In this document: piece by piece, positions 55,984 through 64,000 of the stretch
How positions within the stretch are numbered: position 1 is the first letter of the stretch
Layout of the letters: each line of letters begins with the position of its first letter
Assembly: GCF_013035315.1 (NCBI RefSeq)
Contig: NZ_WQHP01000008.1
Coordinates: 62,001 to 126,000, forward strand
Reading direction: 5' to 3'
Source of the DNA: Ruegeria arenilitoris
Lineage (GTDB): Bacteria; Pseudomonadota; Alphaproteobacteria; Rhodobacterales; Rhodobacteraceae
Length of the DNA: 64,000 nt
Made by a program: the position numbers and the translations under genes
Notes under the pieces: generated by a model
Seen by the model: the letters and a program-made list of their open reading frames with translations, nothing else
Told to the model about the DNA's origin: nothing
The model's database searches: none

Positions 55984-56072
55984 ATTCGCACTCACGCCTT
56001 GTTCGTTGGCCTGCGCGGGTTTAAACCCCGCCGCATCGCCTCCTGCCCAAACACAATAAGGTGCCGCTGCTT

Positions 56073-57377
56073 ATGATTCCACGTTATTCCCGCCCCGATA
56101 TGGTCGCCATCTGGTCGCCCGAAAGCAAGTTCCGCATCTGGTACGAGATTGAGGCCCATGCCTGCGACGCCATGGCCGATCTGGGCGTGATCCCGCGCGA
56201 GAACGCCGAGGCTGTCTGGAAAGCCAAGGACGTGGAATTCGACGTCGCTCGCATTGACGAAATCGAAGCCGTCACCAAGCACGACGTCATCGCCTTCCTG
56301 ACCCATCTGGCCGAACATGTCGGCAGCGAAGAGGCCCGTTTCGTGCATCAGGGTATGACGTCTTCGGACGTGCTAGACACCTGCCTCAACGTCCAGCTGA
56401 CCCGCGCCGCTGATCTTCTGATCGCCGACCTCGAAGGTCTTCTGGCCGCTCTGAAACGCCGCGCGATCGAACACAAAAATACCGTCCGTATCGGTCGCAG
56501 CCACGGCATCCACGCAGAGCCCACCACCATGGGTTTGACCTTTGCGCGTTTCTACGCCGAAATGGACCGCAACCTGTCGCGGATGCGCGATGCCCGTGCC
56601 GAAATCGCAACCGGCGCGATCAGCGGAGCGGTCGGCACCTTTGCCAATATCGACCCGCGTGTCGAAGAACATGTCTGTGACCAGCTGGGCTTGGTCCCCG
56701 AACCGATCAGCACGCAGGTCATCCCGCGCGACCGTCACGCGGCGTTCTTTGCGACGCTTGGCATCATCGCCAGCAGCATCGAAAACATTGCCATCGAAAT
56801 CCGCCACATGCAGCGGACCGAGGTGCTGGAGGGGGCCGAGTTCTTCTCGATGGGCCAAAAGGGCTCGTCGGCCATGCCCCACAAGAAAAACCCGGTCCTG
56901 ACTGAGAACCTGACCGGCCTGGCTCGCATGGTCCGAGCCGCCGTGATCCCGGCGATGGAAAACGTGGCGCTTTGGCATGAGCGCGATATCTCGCATTCCT
57001 CGGTTGAACGGATGATCGGACCCGATGCTACAATCACGCTGGATTTTGCGCTGGCCCGCCTGACCGGGGTGATCGACAAGATGCTGATCTTCCCCGAGAA
57101 CATGATCGAGAACATGAACAAGTTCCCCGGCCTGGTGATGAGCCAGCGGGTACTGCTGGCCCTGACACAGGCTGGTGTCAGCCGCGAAGACGCCTATGCC
57201 ATGGTTCAGCGCAACGCGTTGAAGGTTTGGGAACACCGCACCGATTTCAAAGAGGAACTGCTGGCTGACCCCGATGTCACCGCTGCGCTGAGCCCTGAAG
57301 AAATCGAAGAAAAATTCGACCTCGGGTATCACACCAAACACGTCGACACGATCTTCACCCGCGTTTTCGGCGAATAA
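56073..57377 (+). CDS. purB: Adenylosuccinate lyase
   Basis: Removes fumarate from SAICAR and from adenylosuccinate in purine synthesis. The 434-residue protein of the fumarase/aspartase superfamily begins MIPRYSRPDMVAIWS. It has THLAEHVG, HQGMTSSDVLDTCLNVQLT, GRSHGIHAEPTTMG (catalytic His) and the signature GSSAMPHKKNP with the mobile serine loop. The ATG at 56073 is preferred over a GTG at 56061 by family N-terminus. Monocistronic. Confidence 0.97.
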   Translation: MIPRYSRPDMVAIWSPESKFRIWYEIEAHACDAMADLGVIPRENAEAVWKAKDVEFDVARIDEIEAVTKHDVIAFLTHLAEHVGSEEARFVHQGMTSSDVLDTCLNVQLTRAADLLIADLEGLLAALKRRAIEHKNTVRIGRSHGIHAEPTTMGLTFARFYAEMDRNLSRMRDARAEIATGAISGAVGTFANIDPRVEEHVCDQLGLVPEPISTQVIPRDRHAAFFATLGIIASSIENIAIEIRHMQRTEVLEGAEFFSMGQKGSSAMPHKKNPVLTENLTGLARMVRAAVIPAMENVALWHERDISHSSVERMIGPDATITLDFALARLTGVIDKMLIFPENMIENMNKFPGLVMSQRVLLALTQAGVSREDAYAMVQRNALKVWEHRTDFKEELLADPDVTAALSPEEIEEKFDLGYHTKHVDTIFTRVFGE

Positions 57378-57500
57378 ACCTCGCCTGATCAAACGGTTCG
57401 CATGGCCCGGTTCGCACAACGCGTTCCGGGCCTTGTACTTTTGCCAGATCGCGCAAAACCGGCTATGATGTTTGGAAATGTCCGATACAGGAGATCCGAC

Positions 57501-57653
57501 ATGATCCGTACTTTGATCTGCGCACTGGCCCTTGCTTGCTCAGCCTCGGTCGCACTGGCCTGCAGTGGTCATTCCAAGCAAACTCAATCCTGTGCGCCGG
57601 GCACATTTTGGGATGCTGAAACCCAAACTTGCGCCAAAATTGTAAACAGCTGA
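57501..57653 (+). CDS. Very small exported Cys-motif protein
   Basis: A 50-residue protein: signal peptide MIRTLICALALACSASVALA, then CSGHSKQTQSCAPGTFWDAETQTCAKIVNS. The mature part is about 30 residues with three cysteines and the motif C-x2-G-x3-D-x5-C. AGGAG precedes the ATG. The same motif occurs in the next gene (CLFGRVYDKDAGRC). This resembles the core of small chitin-binding-like disulfide modules, but binding is unproven. Confidence 0.65.
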   Translation: MIRTLICALALACSASVALACSGHSKQTQSCAPGTFWDAETQTCAKIVNS

Positions 57654-57757
57654 GAAAAAATTTTCCTATTCGTGAATAAACGCGAGCCTTCGGTTGTTAG
57701 CTTTTTTGAAGATCGCACTATGCTTTCTTAAAGAAGCCCCGAAAACGGAGTAGGAAA

Positions 57758-58300
57758 ATGCGTCTATTACTCGCTTCAGCCATTGCCCTTCAGGCCTTTG
57801 CCGTCGCGCCGGTCGCGCTGGCTGCCGGAGGTGACAGCAGCAGCCCGCCAAAACCGACCAACACCACCAAGAAGTGCCTGTTCGGCCGCGTCTATGACAA
57901 GGACGCCGGACGCTGCGTGAAGCCCGACAAAACCAACTTCTCCCAAGACGAGCTGTATGACGCCGTGCGCGAACTGGCCTATGACGGCCAGCTCGAGAGT
58001 GCGCAGGAAATCCTGCGTGTAATGGATCAGAATGACGACCGCGTTCTGACCTATTGGGGTTTTACTTATCGCAAAATGGGCGAGCTTGATCTGGCAAACG
58101 CCTATTACTCGGATGCCATTGCGGCGAACCCCGACAACCTGCTGGCCCGCAGCTACATGGGTCAGGGTTTTGTGACCGAAGGCAAAACCGATCTGGCAAT
58201 TGCTCAGTGGCGCGAGATCAAGGCGCGCGGCGGTGAAGGTACCTGGGCCGAAGCATCCCTGCGCGAAGCGATCCAGAGAGGGCTGACCTACAGCTACTAG
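57758..58300 (+). CDS. Exported TPR-repeat protein with Cys motif
   Basis: A 180-residue exported protein: signal peptide (MRLLLASAIALQAFAVAPVALA), the motif CLFGRVYDKDAGRC at about 40-53, then a TPR-like helical part (about 62-165: LAYDGQLESAQEILRVMD, YWGFTYRKMGELDLANAYYS, GFVTEGKTDLAIAQWREI). Periplasmic TPR proteins usually act as adaptors. It shares its Cys motif with the gene just upstream, 104 bases away on the same strand. Partner unknown. Confidence 0.78.
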   Translation: MRLLLASAIALQAFAVAPVALAAGGDSSSPPKPTNTTKKCLFGRVYDKDAGRCVKPDKTNFSQDELYDAVRELAYDGQLESAQEILRVMDQNDDRVLTYWGFTYRKMGELDLANAYYSDAIAANPDNLLARSYMGQGFVTEGKTDLAIAQWREIKARGGEGTWAEASLREAIQRGLTYSY

Positions 58301-58368
58301 GCTTCAGCCTTTCTTTACCCGTTTCCCGATACTCTGCCTGTGGAACAGAATCTTGGCACCACAGGCAG

Positions 58369-59463
58369 ATGCAGGACACAAATTCTTTGGTACAACTTGC
58401 GCCGGGTGCAGCCGCTCCTGTCGCGGACAGTCGGGATATCGACGCACCGCGTGTCCTTCCCAAAGTGCTGAGCAATCGGCAAAAGGCAGCCGTCGTTGTA
58501 CGCCTTCTGCTGAATGAGGGCGCTGATATTCCCTTGGAGGAATTGCCAGACGACCTGCAGGAAAAGCTGACCCATCAGCTTGGGCAGATGGGGCTTGTGG
58601 ACCGGGTCACGCTGGCATCCGTCGCACATGAATTTGCCGAAGCACTGGACAGTGTCGGTCTGTCCTTTCCTCATGGGCTGGCCGGAGCGCTGGATGCGGT
58701 CAGCGATCGGATCGCCCCCGCAACTGCGGCCCGGTTGCGCAAAGAGGCCGGAGTGCGCCAGATCGGTGATCCCTGGCAAAGGTTACGCGAAATCCCAACT
58801 GAAGATCTTGCCGAGATGGCGCAGGCCGAAAGTACCGAGATCGCCGCGGTCATGCTTTCCAAACTGGAGACGGCCAAAGCCGCACAATTGCTGGGACATC
58901 TGCCCGGCCCCATCGCCCGGCGCATAACCTATGCGGTGTCCAAGACGGCAAACATCACCCCCGAAGCGGTCGAGCGGATTGGCTGGTCGCTGGCGGCGCA
59001 ACTTGATCAGCGACCAGCCACAGCCTTCAGCGATGGTCCCGGCGTGCGGGCCGGGGCCATCCTGAACCAATCTGCCGCCGCCACGCGCGACGGGCTTTTA
59101 ACGGCACTGGACGAAGAAGACACGGATTTTGCCGCGGTAGTACGCCGTTCAATCTTTACCTTTGCCCACATCCCCGCGCGCATTCTGCCGCGTGATGTTC
59201 CCGCGGTTCTGCGCGGTGTGGATCAGGCTGATCTTGTGACCGCACTGGCCGGGGCCGCCACCGACGAAGACAAGGGCGCGGTCGATTTCATGCTGTCCAA
59301 TATGTCCAGCCGCATGGCCGACAACCTGCGCGAGGAAATTTCAGAACGCGGCAAGGTCAAACTCTCCGAAGCCGAGGACGCCATGACCCGGATCGTTGGC
59401 GCCATTCGCACGCTGGTTGATGAAGGGGCCATAACCCTTATCGAGGAGGACAGTGAAGACTGA
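58369..59463 (+). CDS. FliG-like flagellar motor switch protein, orphan
   Basis: A 364-residue protein with FliG architecture: N-terminal (KAAVVVRLLLNEGADIPLEE), middle (STEIAAVMLSKLETAKAAQL) and C-terminal domains (AVLRGVDQADLVTALAGAAT, MLSNMSSRMADNLREEISER, DAMTRIVGAIRTLVDEG). FliG transmits torque between stator and rotor. The torque helix differs from E. coli: the FENLVDVDDRSIQ block reads FTFAHIPARILPRDVP, about three residues longer and without the Asp-Asp pair. No other flagellar gene is within the window. It may be the genuine divergent FliG of this lineage or a repurposed paralogue. Confidence 0.8.
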   Translation: MQDTNSLVQLAPGAAAPVADSRDIDAPRVLPKVLSNRQKAAVVVRLLLNEGADIPLEELPDDLQEKLTHQLGQMGLVDRVTLASVAHEFAEALDSVGLSFPHGLAGALDAVSDRIAPATAARLRKEAGVRQIGDPWQRLREIPTEDLAEMAQAESTEIAAVMLSKLETAKAAQLLGHLPGPIARRITYAVSKTANITPEAVERIGWSLAAQLDQRPATAFSDGPGVRAGAILNQSAAATRDGLLTALDEEDTDFAAVVRRSIFTFAHIPARILPRDVPAVLRGVDQADLVTALAGAATDEDKGAVDFMLSNMSSRMADNLREEISERGKVKLSEAEDAMTRIVGAIRTLVDEGAITLIEEDSED

Positions 59464-59554
59464 CTTCCACCCTTGTGCTTCGCAACGCTTGTGGTTGCGG
59501 TTTCTGCCTTGTATGTCTGACCCGGCAAATCGCAACAGCCGGTGAGACCAGAAT

Positions 59555-60478
59555 ATGCCCGTCGAAAAGTCGGAACTAAGCCGCACAGAGCTTAGAAAAT
59601 ACTACATCACCGGATTGTTCATGAAAGGCGTCATCGGGGCCATGCGACTGCTGCCCTATGAAGCCCGCCTGGCGACCATGGGTGCGATTGCGCGGGGTTT
59701 GTCTCCGTTGATTGGCTTCACCAAGCGGGTGCGCAGCAATCTGAAACTGACTTGCCCGGACCTCCCCGAGGATGAGGTCAAGCGGATTTGCCGCGCCGTG
59801 CCCGACAATGCGGGCCGCGCAATCATGGAGCATTTTTCGCCCGAAGGTTTCACCGAGCGCCAGCGCAATGCGAAGGTCAGCGGCTCCGGCGTCGCGGCCT
59901 TTGATGCGGCCATAGCCGAAGGCCGCCCGATCATGATGATCACGGCTCATTTCGGTCACTACCTGGCGGCCCGCATCGCCCTGCAAGAGCGCAGCGGCCA
60001 ACCCATCGGATGCCTGTACCGGCGCATGGCAAACCCATACTTTAACGACAAGTATGTCGAGGCGTTCTACAAGACCGGCTCACCCATGTTCGAACAGGGC
60101 CGCCGCGGGATGGTCGAAATGGTGCGTTCGCTCAAGAAAAGCGGGATCATTGCGATTGTCTCGGATCTGCACGCACATGGTGGCGAAGAACTGACGTTCT
60201 TTGGCAAACCCGCCGTGACTTCGGTGCTGAATGCAGAGCTGGCGATGAAGTACAACGCCGTTCTGATCCCGTGCTATGCCGTGCGTCAGCCCAATGGTGT
60301 GGACTTTGAAATCGTCCTGCACGACCCGGTTCCGCATACGGATCCCAAGACCATGACTCAGTTCACCAATGATGACCTAGAAGCCATGGTGAAAAAGCAC
60401 ATGGGACAATGGTTCTGGATTCACCGGCGCTGGAAAACGTGGAACGGGCTGGGCGTTCAGCCCGAGGACATGCCCTGA
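59555..60478 (+). CDS. LpxL/HtrB-type lysophospholipid acyltransferase family protein
   Basis: A 307-residue membrane-associated acyltransferase like the late acyltransferases of lipid A synthesis, though related proteins act on other lipids. The active-site region MMITAHFGHYLAAR lacks the usual acidic residue five positions after His (HxxxxD/E), having Leu. The substrate-side blocks LYRRMANPYFND, IAIVSDLHAHGGEELTFFGK and QWFWIHRRWKTW are kept. It may therefore be catalytically altered. It follows the FliG-like gene by 91 bases and abuts the convergent DUF1223 gene. Confidence 0.85.
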   Translation: MPVEKSELSRTELRKYYITGLFMKGVIGAMRLLPYEARLATMGAIARGLSPLIGFTKRVRSNLKLTCPDLPEDEVKRICRAVPDNAGRAIMEHFSPEGFTERQRNAKVSGSGVAAFDAAIAEGRPIMMITAHFGHYLAARIALQERSGQPIGCLYRRMANPYFNDKYVEAFYKTGSPMFEQGRRGMVEMVRSLKKSGIIAIVSDLHAHGGEELTFFGKPAVTSVLNAELAMKYNAVLIPCYAVRQPNGVDFEIVLHDPVPHTDPKTMTQFTNDDLEAMVKKHMGQWFWIHRRWKTWNGLGVQPEDMP

Positions 60479-61180
60479 TCACTTGACCCGCGTGGCCGCA
60501 ACGATCGGGCCATGCCCGGCCCTCTGGACCAAAACCACAGCGGGCAGATCCGACGTCAACGTGACAGAAAACGCCTGAGGGGCCGCTCCGTCCCATTGTC
60601 CGGCCATATGCCAGTCTTCGACCACATTGGCATAGTCCAGCTCATGCCCAGCCAACTCTCCGCGCCGGATCGATGCATGGCGCATCGGCGAATACTGGAT
60701 GACCCGCACGTTGTAAGTTTCACCAGCAGGCAATTCGACCGGCGTAACGCTCACTGTCACATCATCCCCTGACCGCGTTGCCGAGACCGAAGCCTGTGCT
60801 GCCGCCTTGAGGTGCGCGTTGATCAGACGGTCCAACTCGCGCGATTGCGCCCCGACCACGTCCTGTTGACCGTTCACCACCATCTGAGGCGTATAGATCA
60901 TCGACCGCCCGCCCTCGCGGGCATAGGCGCGCTGACGTAATGTGTGATCGGGGTCAGCGTATTCGTCTTTCCAGCCGATGTAATCCCAGTAATCCACGTG
61001 TAGAGCCAGACCGATCACGTCATCCCGTTTGGCCAGATCATGCATGATCCGATCCGCGGGCGGACAGGACGAACACCCTTGCGAGGTGAAAAGTTCGACC
61101 ACAACCGGGTCATTCTCGGCCACAGCGGCGGTGGCGAGGAAAAAGGAAACAAGTGCGGTTGCGCGAACAGATTTGATCAT
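60479..61180 (-). CDS. DUF1223 thioredoxin-like exported protein
   Basis: A 233-residue exported protein: signal peptide (MIKSVRATALVSFFLATAAVA), then a thioredoxin-like fold with VVELFTSQGCSSCPPADRIM (CSSC active site) and IYTPQMVVNGQQDVVGA (cis-Pro region), followed by a beta-rich C-terminal part with HxDYWDYIGWKD earlier. DUF1223 proteins are presumed periplasmic thiol-disulfide enzymes. The start at 61180 is set by the signal peptide. It is divergent from acnA across 229 bases. Confidence 0.9.
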   Translation of the reverse strand: MIKSVRATALVSFFLATAAVAENDPVVVELFTSQGCSSCPPADRIMHDLAKRDDVIGLALHVDYWDYIGWKDEYADPDHTLRQRAYAREGGRSMIYTPQMVVNGQQDVVGAQSRELDRLINAHLKAAAQASVSATRSGDDVTVSVTPVELPAGETYNVRVIQYSPMRHASIRRGELAGHELDYANVVEDWHMAGQWDGAAPQAFSVTLTSDLPAVVLVQRAGHGPIVAATRVK

Positions 61181-61325
61181 TATGGGTCTCAGGATTTTGG
61201 CTGGGTGCACAGTTTGGTTTAGCGGCATGCCCGTTCAACCTCCAATCAAGGTTTCTTGAGGCATGCGACCCTCGTGCCTCTTAAAATCTGTGTGCAATGG
61301 TATACATTAGGCGCAGCGCATCGCC

Positions 61326-61341
61326 TTGGTTCTTGAACCAA
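61326..61341. promoter_or_regulatory. Short palindrome upstream of acnA
   Basis: TTGGTTC / GAACCAA with a 2-base spacer, 68 bases before the acnA start. A candidate operator for acnA or for the divergent DUF1223 gene. Confidence 0.4.
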
Positions 61342-61409
61342 AGGCTTTGGTGATGCAGATATCACTTAGCGAATCCCGAGACCTAAGTCATTTCAGAGGG
61401 AGGCCACAG

Positions 61410-64000
61410 ATGCCCATCAAAGTCGGACAAGATACTGCCAAAACACGCCGCAGCCTAAGCGTGAACGGTAAATCCATTTCCTATTACTCGATCCCCGCCG
61501 CGCAAGAGGCCGGTTTGGGCGATTTCTCGCGCCTTCCCGCCGCGCTCAAAGTGGTCTTGGAAAACATTCTGCGGTTTGAGGATGACGGCTTTTCCGTCTC
61601 GGTCGACGACATCAAAGCCTTTGGCGAATGGGCGACCAACGGCGGCAAGAACCCACGCGAGATTGCCTATCGCCCTGCCCGCGTTCTGATGCAGGACTTT
61701 ACCGGTGTTCCGGCCGTGGTCGATCTGGCCGCAATGCGCGATGGCATCAAGGGGCTAGGTGGTGACGCGCAAAAGATCAACCCGCTGAACCCCGTGGATC
61801 TGGTCATCGACCACTCGGTCATGATCGACGAATTCGGCAACCCGCGCGCGTTCCAGATGAACGTGGACCGCGAGTATGAGCGGAACATGGAGCGTTATCA
61901 GTTCCTGAAATGGGGTCAGTCGGCCTTCAACAACTTCCGCGTTGTGCCTCCGGGAACCGGCATCTGTCACCAGGTGAACCTGGAGTATCTGGCCCAGACC
62001 GTCTGGACCGACACCGACCAGAACGGGGATGAGGTCGCCTACCCTGACACGCTGGTCGGCACCGACAGCCACACCACCATGGTCAACGGCATGGCCGTTC
62101 TGGGCTGGGGTGTCGGCGGGATCGAGGCTGAGGCCGCGATGCTGGGTCAACCAATCTCGATGCTGATCCCCGAGGTTGTGGGCTTTGAACTGACCGGCTC
62201 GATGGTCGAGGGCACTACTGGCACCGACCTTGTTCTGAAGGTCGTTGAAATGCTGCGCGAAAAGGGAGTCGTCGGCAAGTTCGTCGAGTTCTACGGCGAA
62301 GGTCTGGACCGTCTGCCGCTGGCTGACCGCGCGACGATTGCCAACATGGCCCCCGAATATGGCGCGACCTGTGGTTTCTTCCCCATCGACGGTGAAACCC
62401 TGCGCTACATGCGCAACACCGGCCGGGATGAGGAGCGTCTGGCGCTGGTCGAAGCCTACGCCAAGGAAAACGGTCTCTGGCGTGATGAGAACTACGCCCC
62501 GATCTATACCGACACGCTGACGCTGGACATGGGCACGATCGTCCCTGCGATCTCGGGTCCCAAACGCCCGCAGGACTATGTCGCCCTGACTGACGCCAAG
62601 GCGGCCTTCACCAAAGAGATGGCCGAGACCTTCAAGCGCCCGATGGGTAAACAGGTCGAGGTCAAAGGCGAAGAATACGGCATGGAGTCGGGCAAGGTTG
62701 TGATTGCCTCGATCACCTCCTGCACCAACACCTCGAACCCTTATGTGATGATCGGGGCCGGTCTGGTGGCGAAAAAGGCGCATGAGCTGGGCCTGAACCG
62801 TCAGCCTTGGGTCAAAACATCTCTGGCCCCCGGATCGCAGGTTGTGTCCGAGTATCTTGAGGCCGCAGGTCTGCAACAGCACCTGGACGCTATCGGTTTC
62901 AACCTTGTCGGCTATGGCTGCACCACCTGCATCGGGAACTCCGGCCCGATCCAGCGGGAAATCTCAGAGGCGATTTCCGAGGGCGATCTGGTCGCTACTT
63001 CGGTCCTGTCAGGCAACCGAAACTTCGAAGGCCGGATCTCACCGGACGTGCGCGCCAACTATCTGGCTTCGCCGCCGCTGGTGGTGGTCTATGCGCTGGC
63101 GGGCACGATGGGTATCGACCTGACATCGGAACCGATTGGGCAGGACAAGGACGGAAATGATGTCTTCATGAAAGACATTTGGCCGACCCAAAGCGAGATT
63201 GCCGAACTAGTCGAAGCAACCGTGACCCGCGAGGCGTTCCAGTCCAAATACGCTGACGTCTTCAAAGGCGATGAGAAATGGCAAGGCGTCGAAGTTCCGC
63301 AACAGGAAACCTATGACTGGCCTCCGACCTCGACCTACATCCAGAACCCGCCTTACTTTCAGGGCATGGGCGCCGAACCGGGCACGATCTCGAACATCGA
63401 CGGTGCGAAGGTTCTGCTGATCCTTGGCGACATGATCACCACCGACCATATCTCGCCCGCCGGGTCGTTTGCCACGACCACGCCAGCCGGAAAATATCTG
63501 ACCGACCGTCAGGTGCAACCGCGCGAGTTCAACTCGTATGGCTCGCGCCGCGGCAACCACGAGGTCATGATGCGTGGCACATTCGCCAACATCCGCGTAA
63601 AGAACGAGATGCTGGATGGTGTCGAGGGCGGTTACACAAAGGGCCCCGATGGTCAGCAGACCTCGGTCTATGAGGCGTCGATGGCTTATCAGGAACAGGG
63701 CGTTCCTCTGGTGGTATTCGGCGGTGAACAGTACGGCGCGGGGTCTTCGCGTGACTGGGCGGCCAAGGGTACGGCGCTGCTAGGCGTCAAGGCCGTGATC
63801 GCCGAAAGCTTTGAGCGCATCCACCGCTCGAACCTGGTTGGTATGGGCGTCATCCCGTTGGAATTCACCGGCGGTGACACCCGCAAAACGCTGGGCCTGA
63901 AGGGCGACGAAACCGTCTCGATCCACGGTCTGGACACGGTCGAACCGCTGCAAGAGGTGCCCTGCACCATCGTCTATGGCGACGGCACCGAGAAGACGAT
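61410..64000 (+). CDS. acnA: Aconitate hydratase A (3' end beyond window)
   Basis: TCA-cycle enzyme isomerising citrate and isocitrate with a 4Fe-4S cluster. The visible 863 codons of about 895 include [49 protein letters not shown] and the cluster cysteines in [13 protein letters not shown] and [12 protein letters not shown]. The swivel domain follows, with [32 protein letters not shown] and [19 protein letters not shown] before the ATG at 61410 supports the start. Sequence and length point to the AcnA (IRP-like) class. Confidence 0.97.
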   Translation, partial: MPIKVGQDTAKTRRSLSVNGKSISYYSIPAAQEAGLGDFSRLPAALKVVLENILRFEDDGFSVSVDDIKAFGEWATNGGKNPREIAYRPARVLMQDFTGVPAVVDLAAMRDGIKGLGGDAQKINPLNPVDLVIDHSVMIDEFGNPRAFQMNVDREYERNMERYQFLKWGQSAFNNFRVVPPGTGICHQVNLEYLAQTVWTDTDQNGDEVAYPDTLVGTDSHTTMVNGMAVLGWGVGGIEAEAAMLGQPISMLIPEVVGFELTGSMVEGTTGTDLVLKVVEMLREKGVVGKFVEFYGEGLDRLPLADRATIANMAPEYGATCGFFPIDGETLRYMRNTGRDEERLALVEAYAKENGLWRDENYAPIYTDTLTLDMGTIVPAISGPKRPQDYVALTDAKAAFTKEMAETFKRPMGKQVEVKGEEYGMESGKVVIASITSCTNTSNPYVMIGAGLVAKKAHELGLNRQPWVKTSLAPGSQVVSEYLEAAGLQQHLDAIGFNLVGYGCTTCIGNSGPIQREISEAISEGDLVATSVLSGNRNFEGRISPDVRANYLASPPLVVVYALAGTMGIDLTSEPIGQDKDGNDVFMKDIWPTQSEIAELVEATVTREAFQSKYADVFKGDEKWQGVEVPQQETYDWPPTSTYIQNPPYFQGMGAEPGTISNIDGAKVLLILGDMITTDHISPAGSFATTTPAGKYLTDRQVQPREFNSYGSRRGNHEVMMRGTFANIRVKNEMLDGVEGGYTKGPDGQQTSVYEASMAYQEQGVPLVVFGGEQYGAGSSRDWAAKGTALLGVKAVIAESFERIHRSNLVGMGVIPLEFTGGDTRKTLGLKGDETVSIHGLDTVEPLQEVPCTIVYGDGTEKT

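Overview
The window looks like chromosomal DNA of a marine Rhodobacterales bacterium of the Roseobacter group. The evidence is a DMSP lyase DddP with every published metal ligand and the catalytic Asp at the reference positions, a remnant of a gene transfer agent (GTA) cluster, a LuxR/LuxI pair, a GTG-started 5-aminolevulinate synthase behind an FNR-type box, a lipoyl-bearing pyruvate dehydrogenase E1 beta, and high-GC codon use. The genus cannot be fixed from this stretch alone. Most of the sequence is ordinary core genome. I saw no tRNA, rRNA, CRISPR array, intact prophage or complete insertion sequence.

Layout. 1-11 kb: 5' half of hemA, an M20 dipeptidase, a repeat element, lpd (E3), small hypothetical genes, an MFS transporter, queA and a very large AsmA/YhdP-like protein. 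11-19 kb: peroxiredoxin, ferritin-like DUF455 protein, an M23 peptidase-bactofilin pair, MtfA-type peptidase, aquaporin, two cyclophilins and pgk. 19-25 kb: ftsB-like gene, pdhA-pdhB-pdhC, cysE and a small DksA-like gene. 25-27 kb: 3' end of a GTA cluster (C-terminal third of the megatron/host-specificity gene plus its usual downstream small gene), cut off abruptly and followed by a gene-poor scar. 27-35 kb: DEAD-box helicase, mltG and fatty-acid genes (fabF, acpP, fabG, fabD) with a divergent HisA-like gene among them. 35-44 kb: cytochrome b561-YceI fusion, yceI, ribosomal operon rpsF-rpsR-rplI, a lytic transglycosylase lipoprotein, luxR-luxI, trigger factor and a porin. 45-50 kb: nnr, glnB-glnA, a MltB-type transglycosylase. 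50-57 kb: an unknown membrane protein, a DUF3445 haem N-demethylase-like gene, dddP, a hydrolase-OsmC fusion, three small exported proteins, purB. 57-64 kb: small cysteine-motif proteins, an orphan FliG-like gene, an acyltransferase, a DUF1223 protein and the start of acnA.

How parts fit together. lpd and pdhABC lie about 16 kb apart, yet each carries a near-identical palindrome (TAGTTTA, four bases, TAAACTA) just upstream of its start codon. This points to one regulator controlling the whole pyruvate dehydrogenase complex. The GTA remnant, its small downstream gene and cysE look like the old end of a GTA locus whose remainder has been deleted or moved. dddP gives the cell cleavage of DMSP to acrylate and dimethyl sulfide. 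luxR-luxI gives acyl-homoserine lactone signalling, with a synthase that carries an unusual C-terminal tail.
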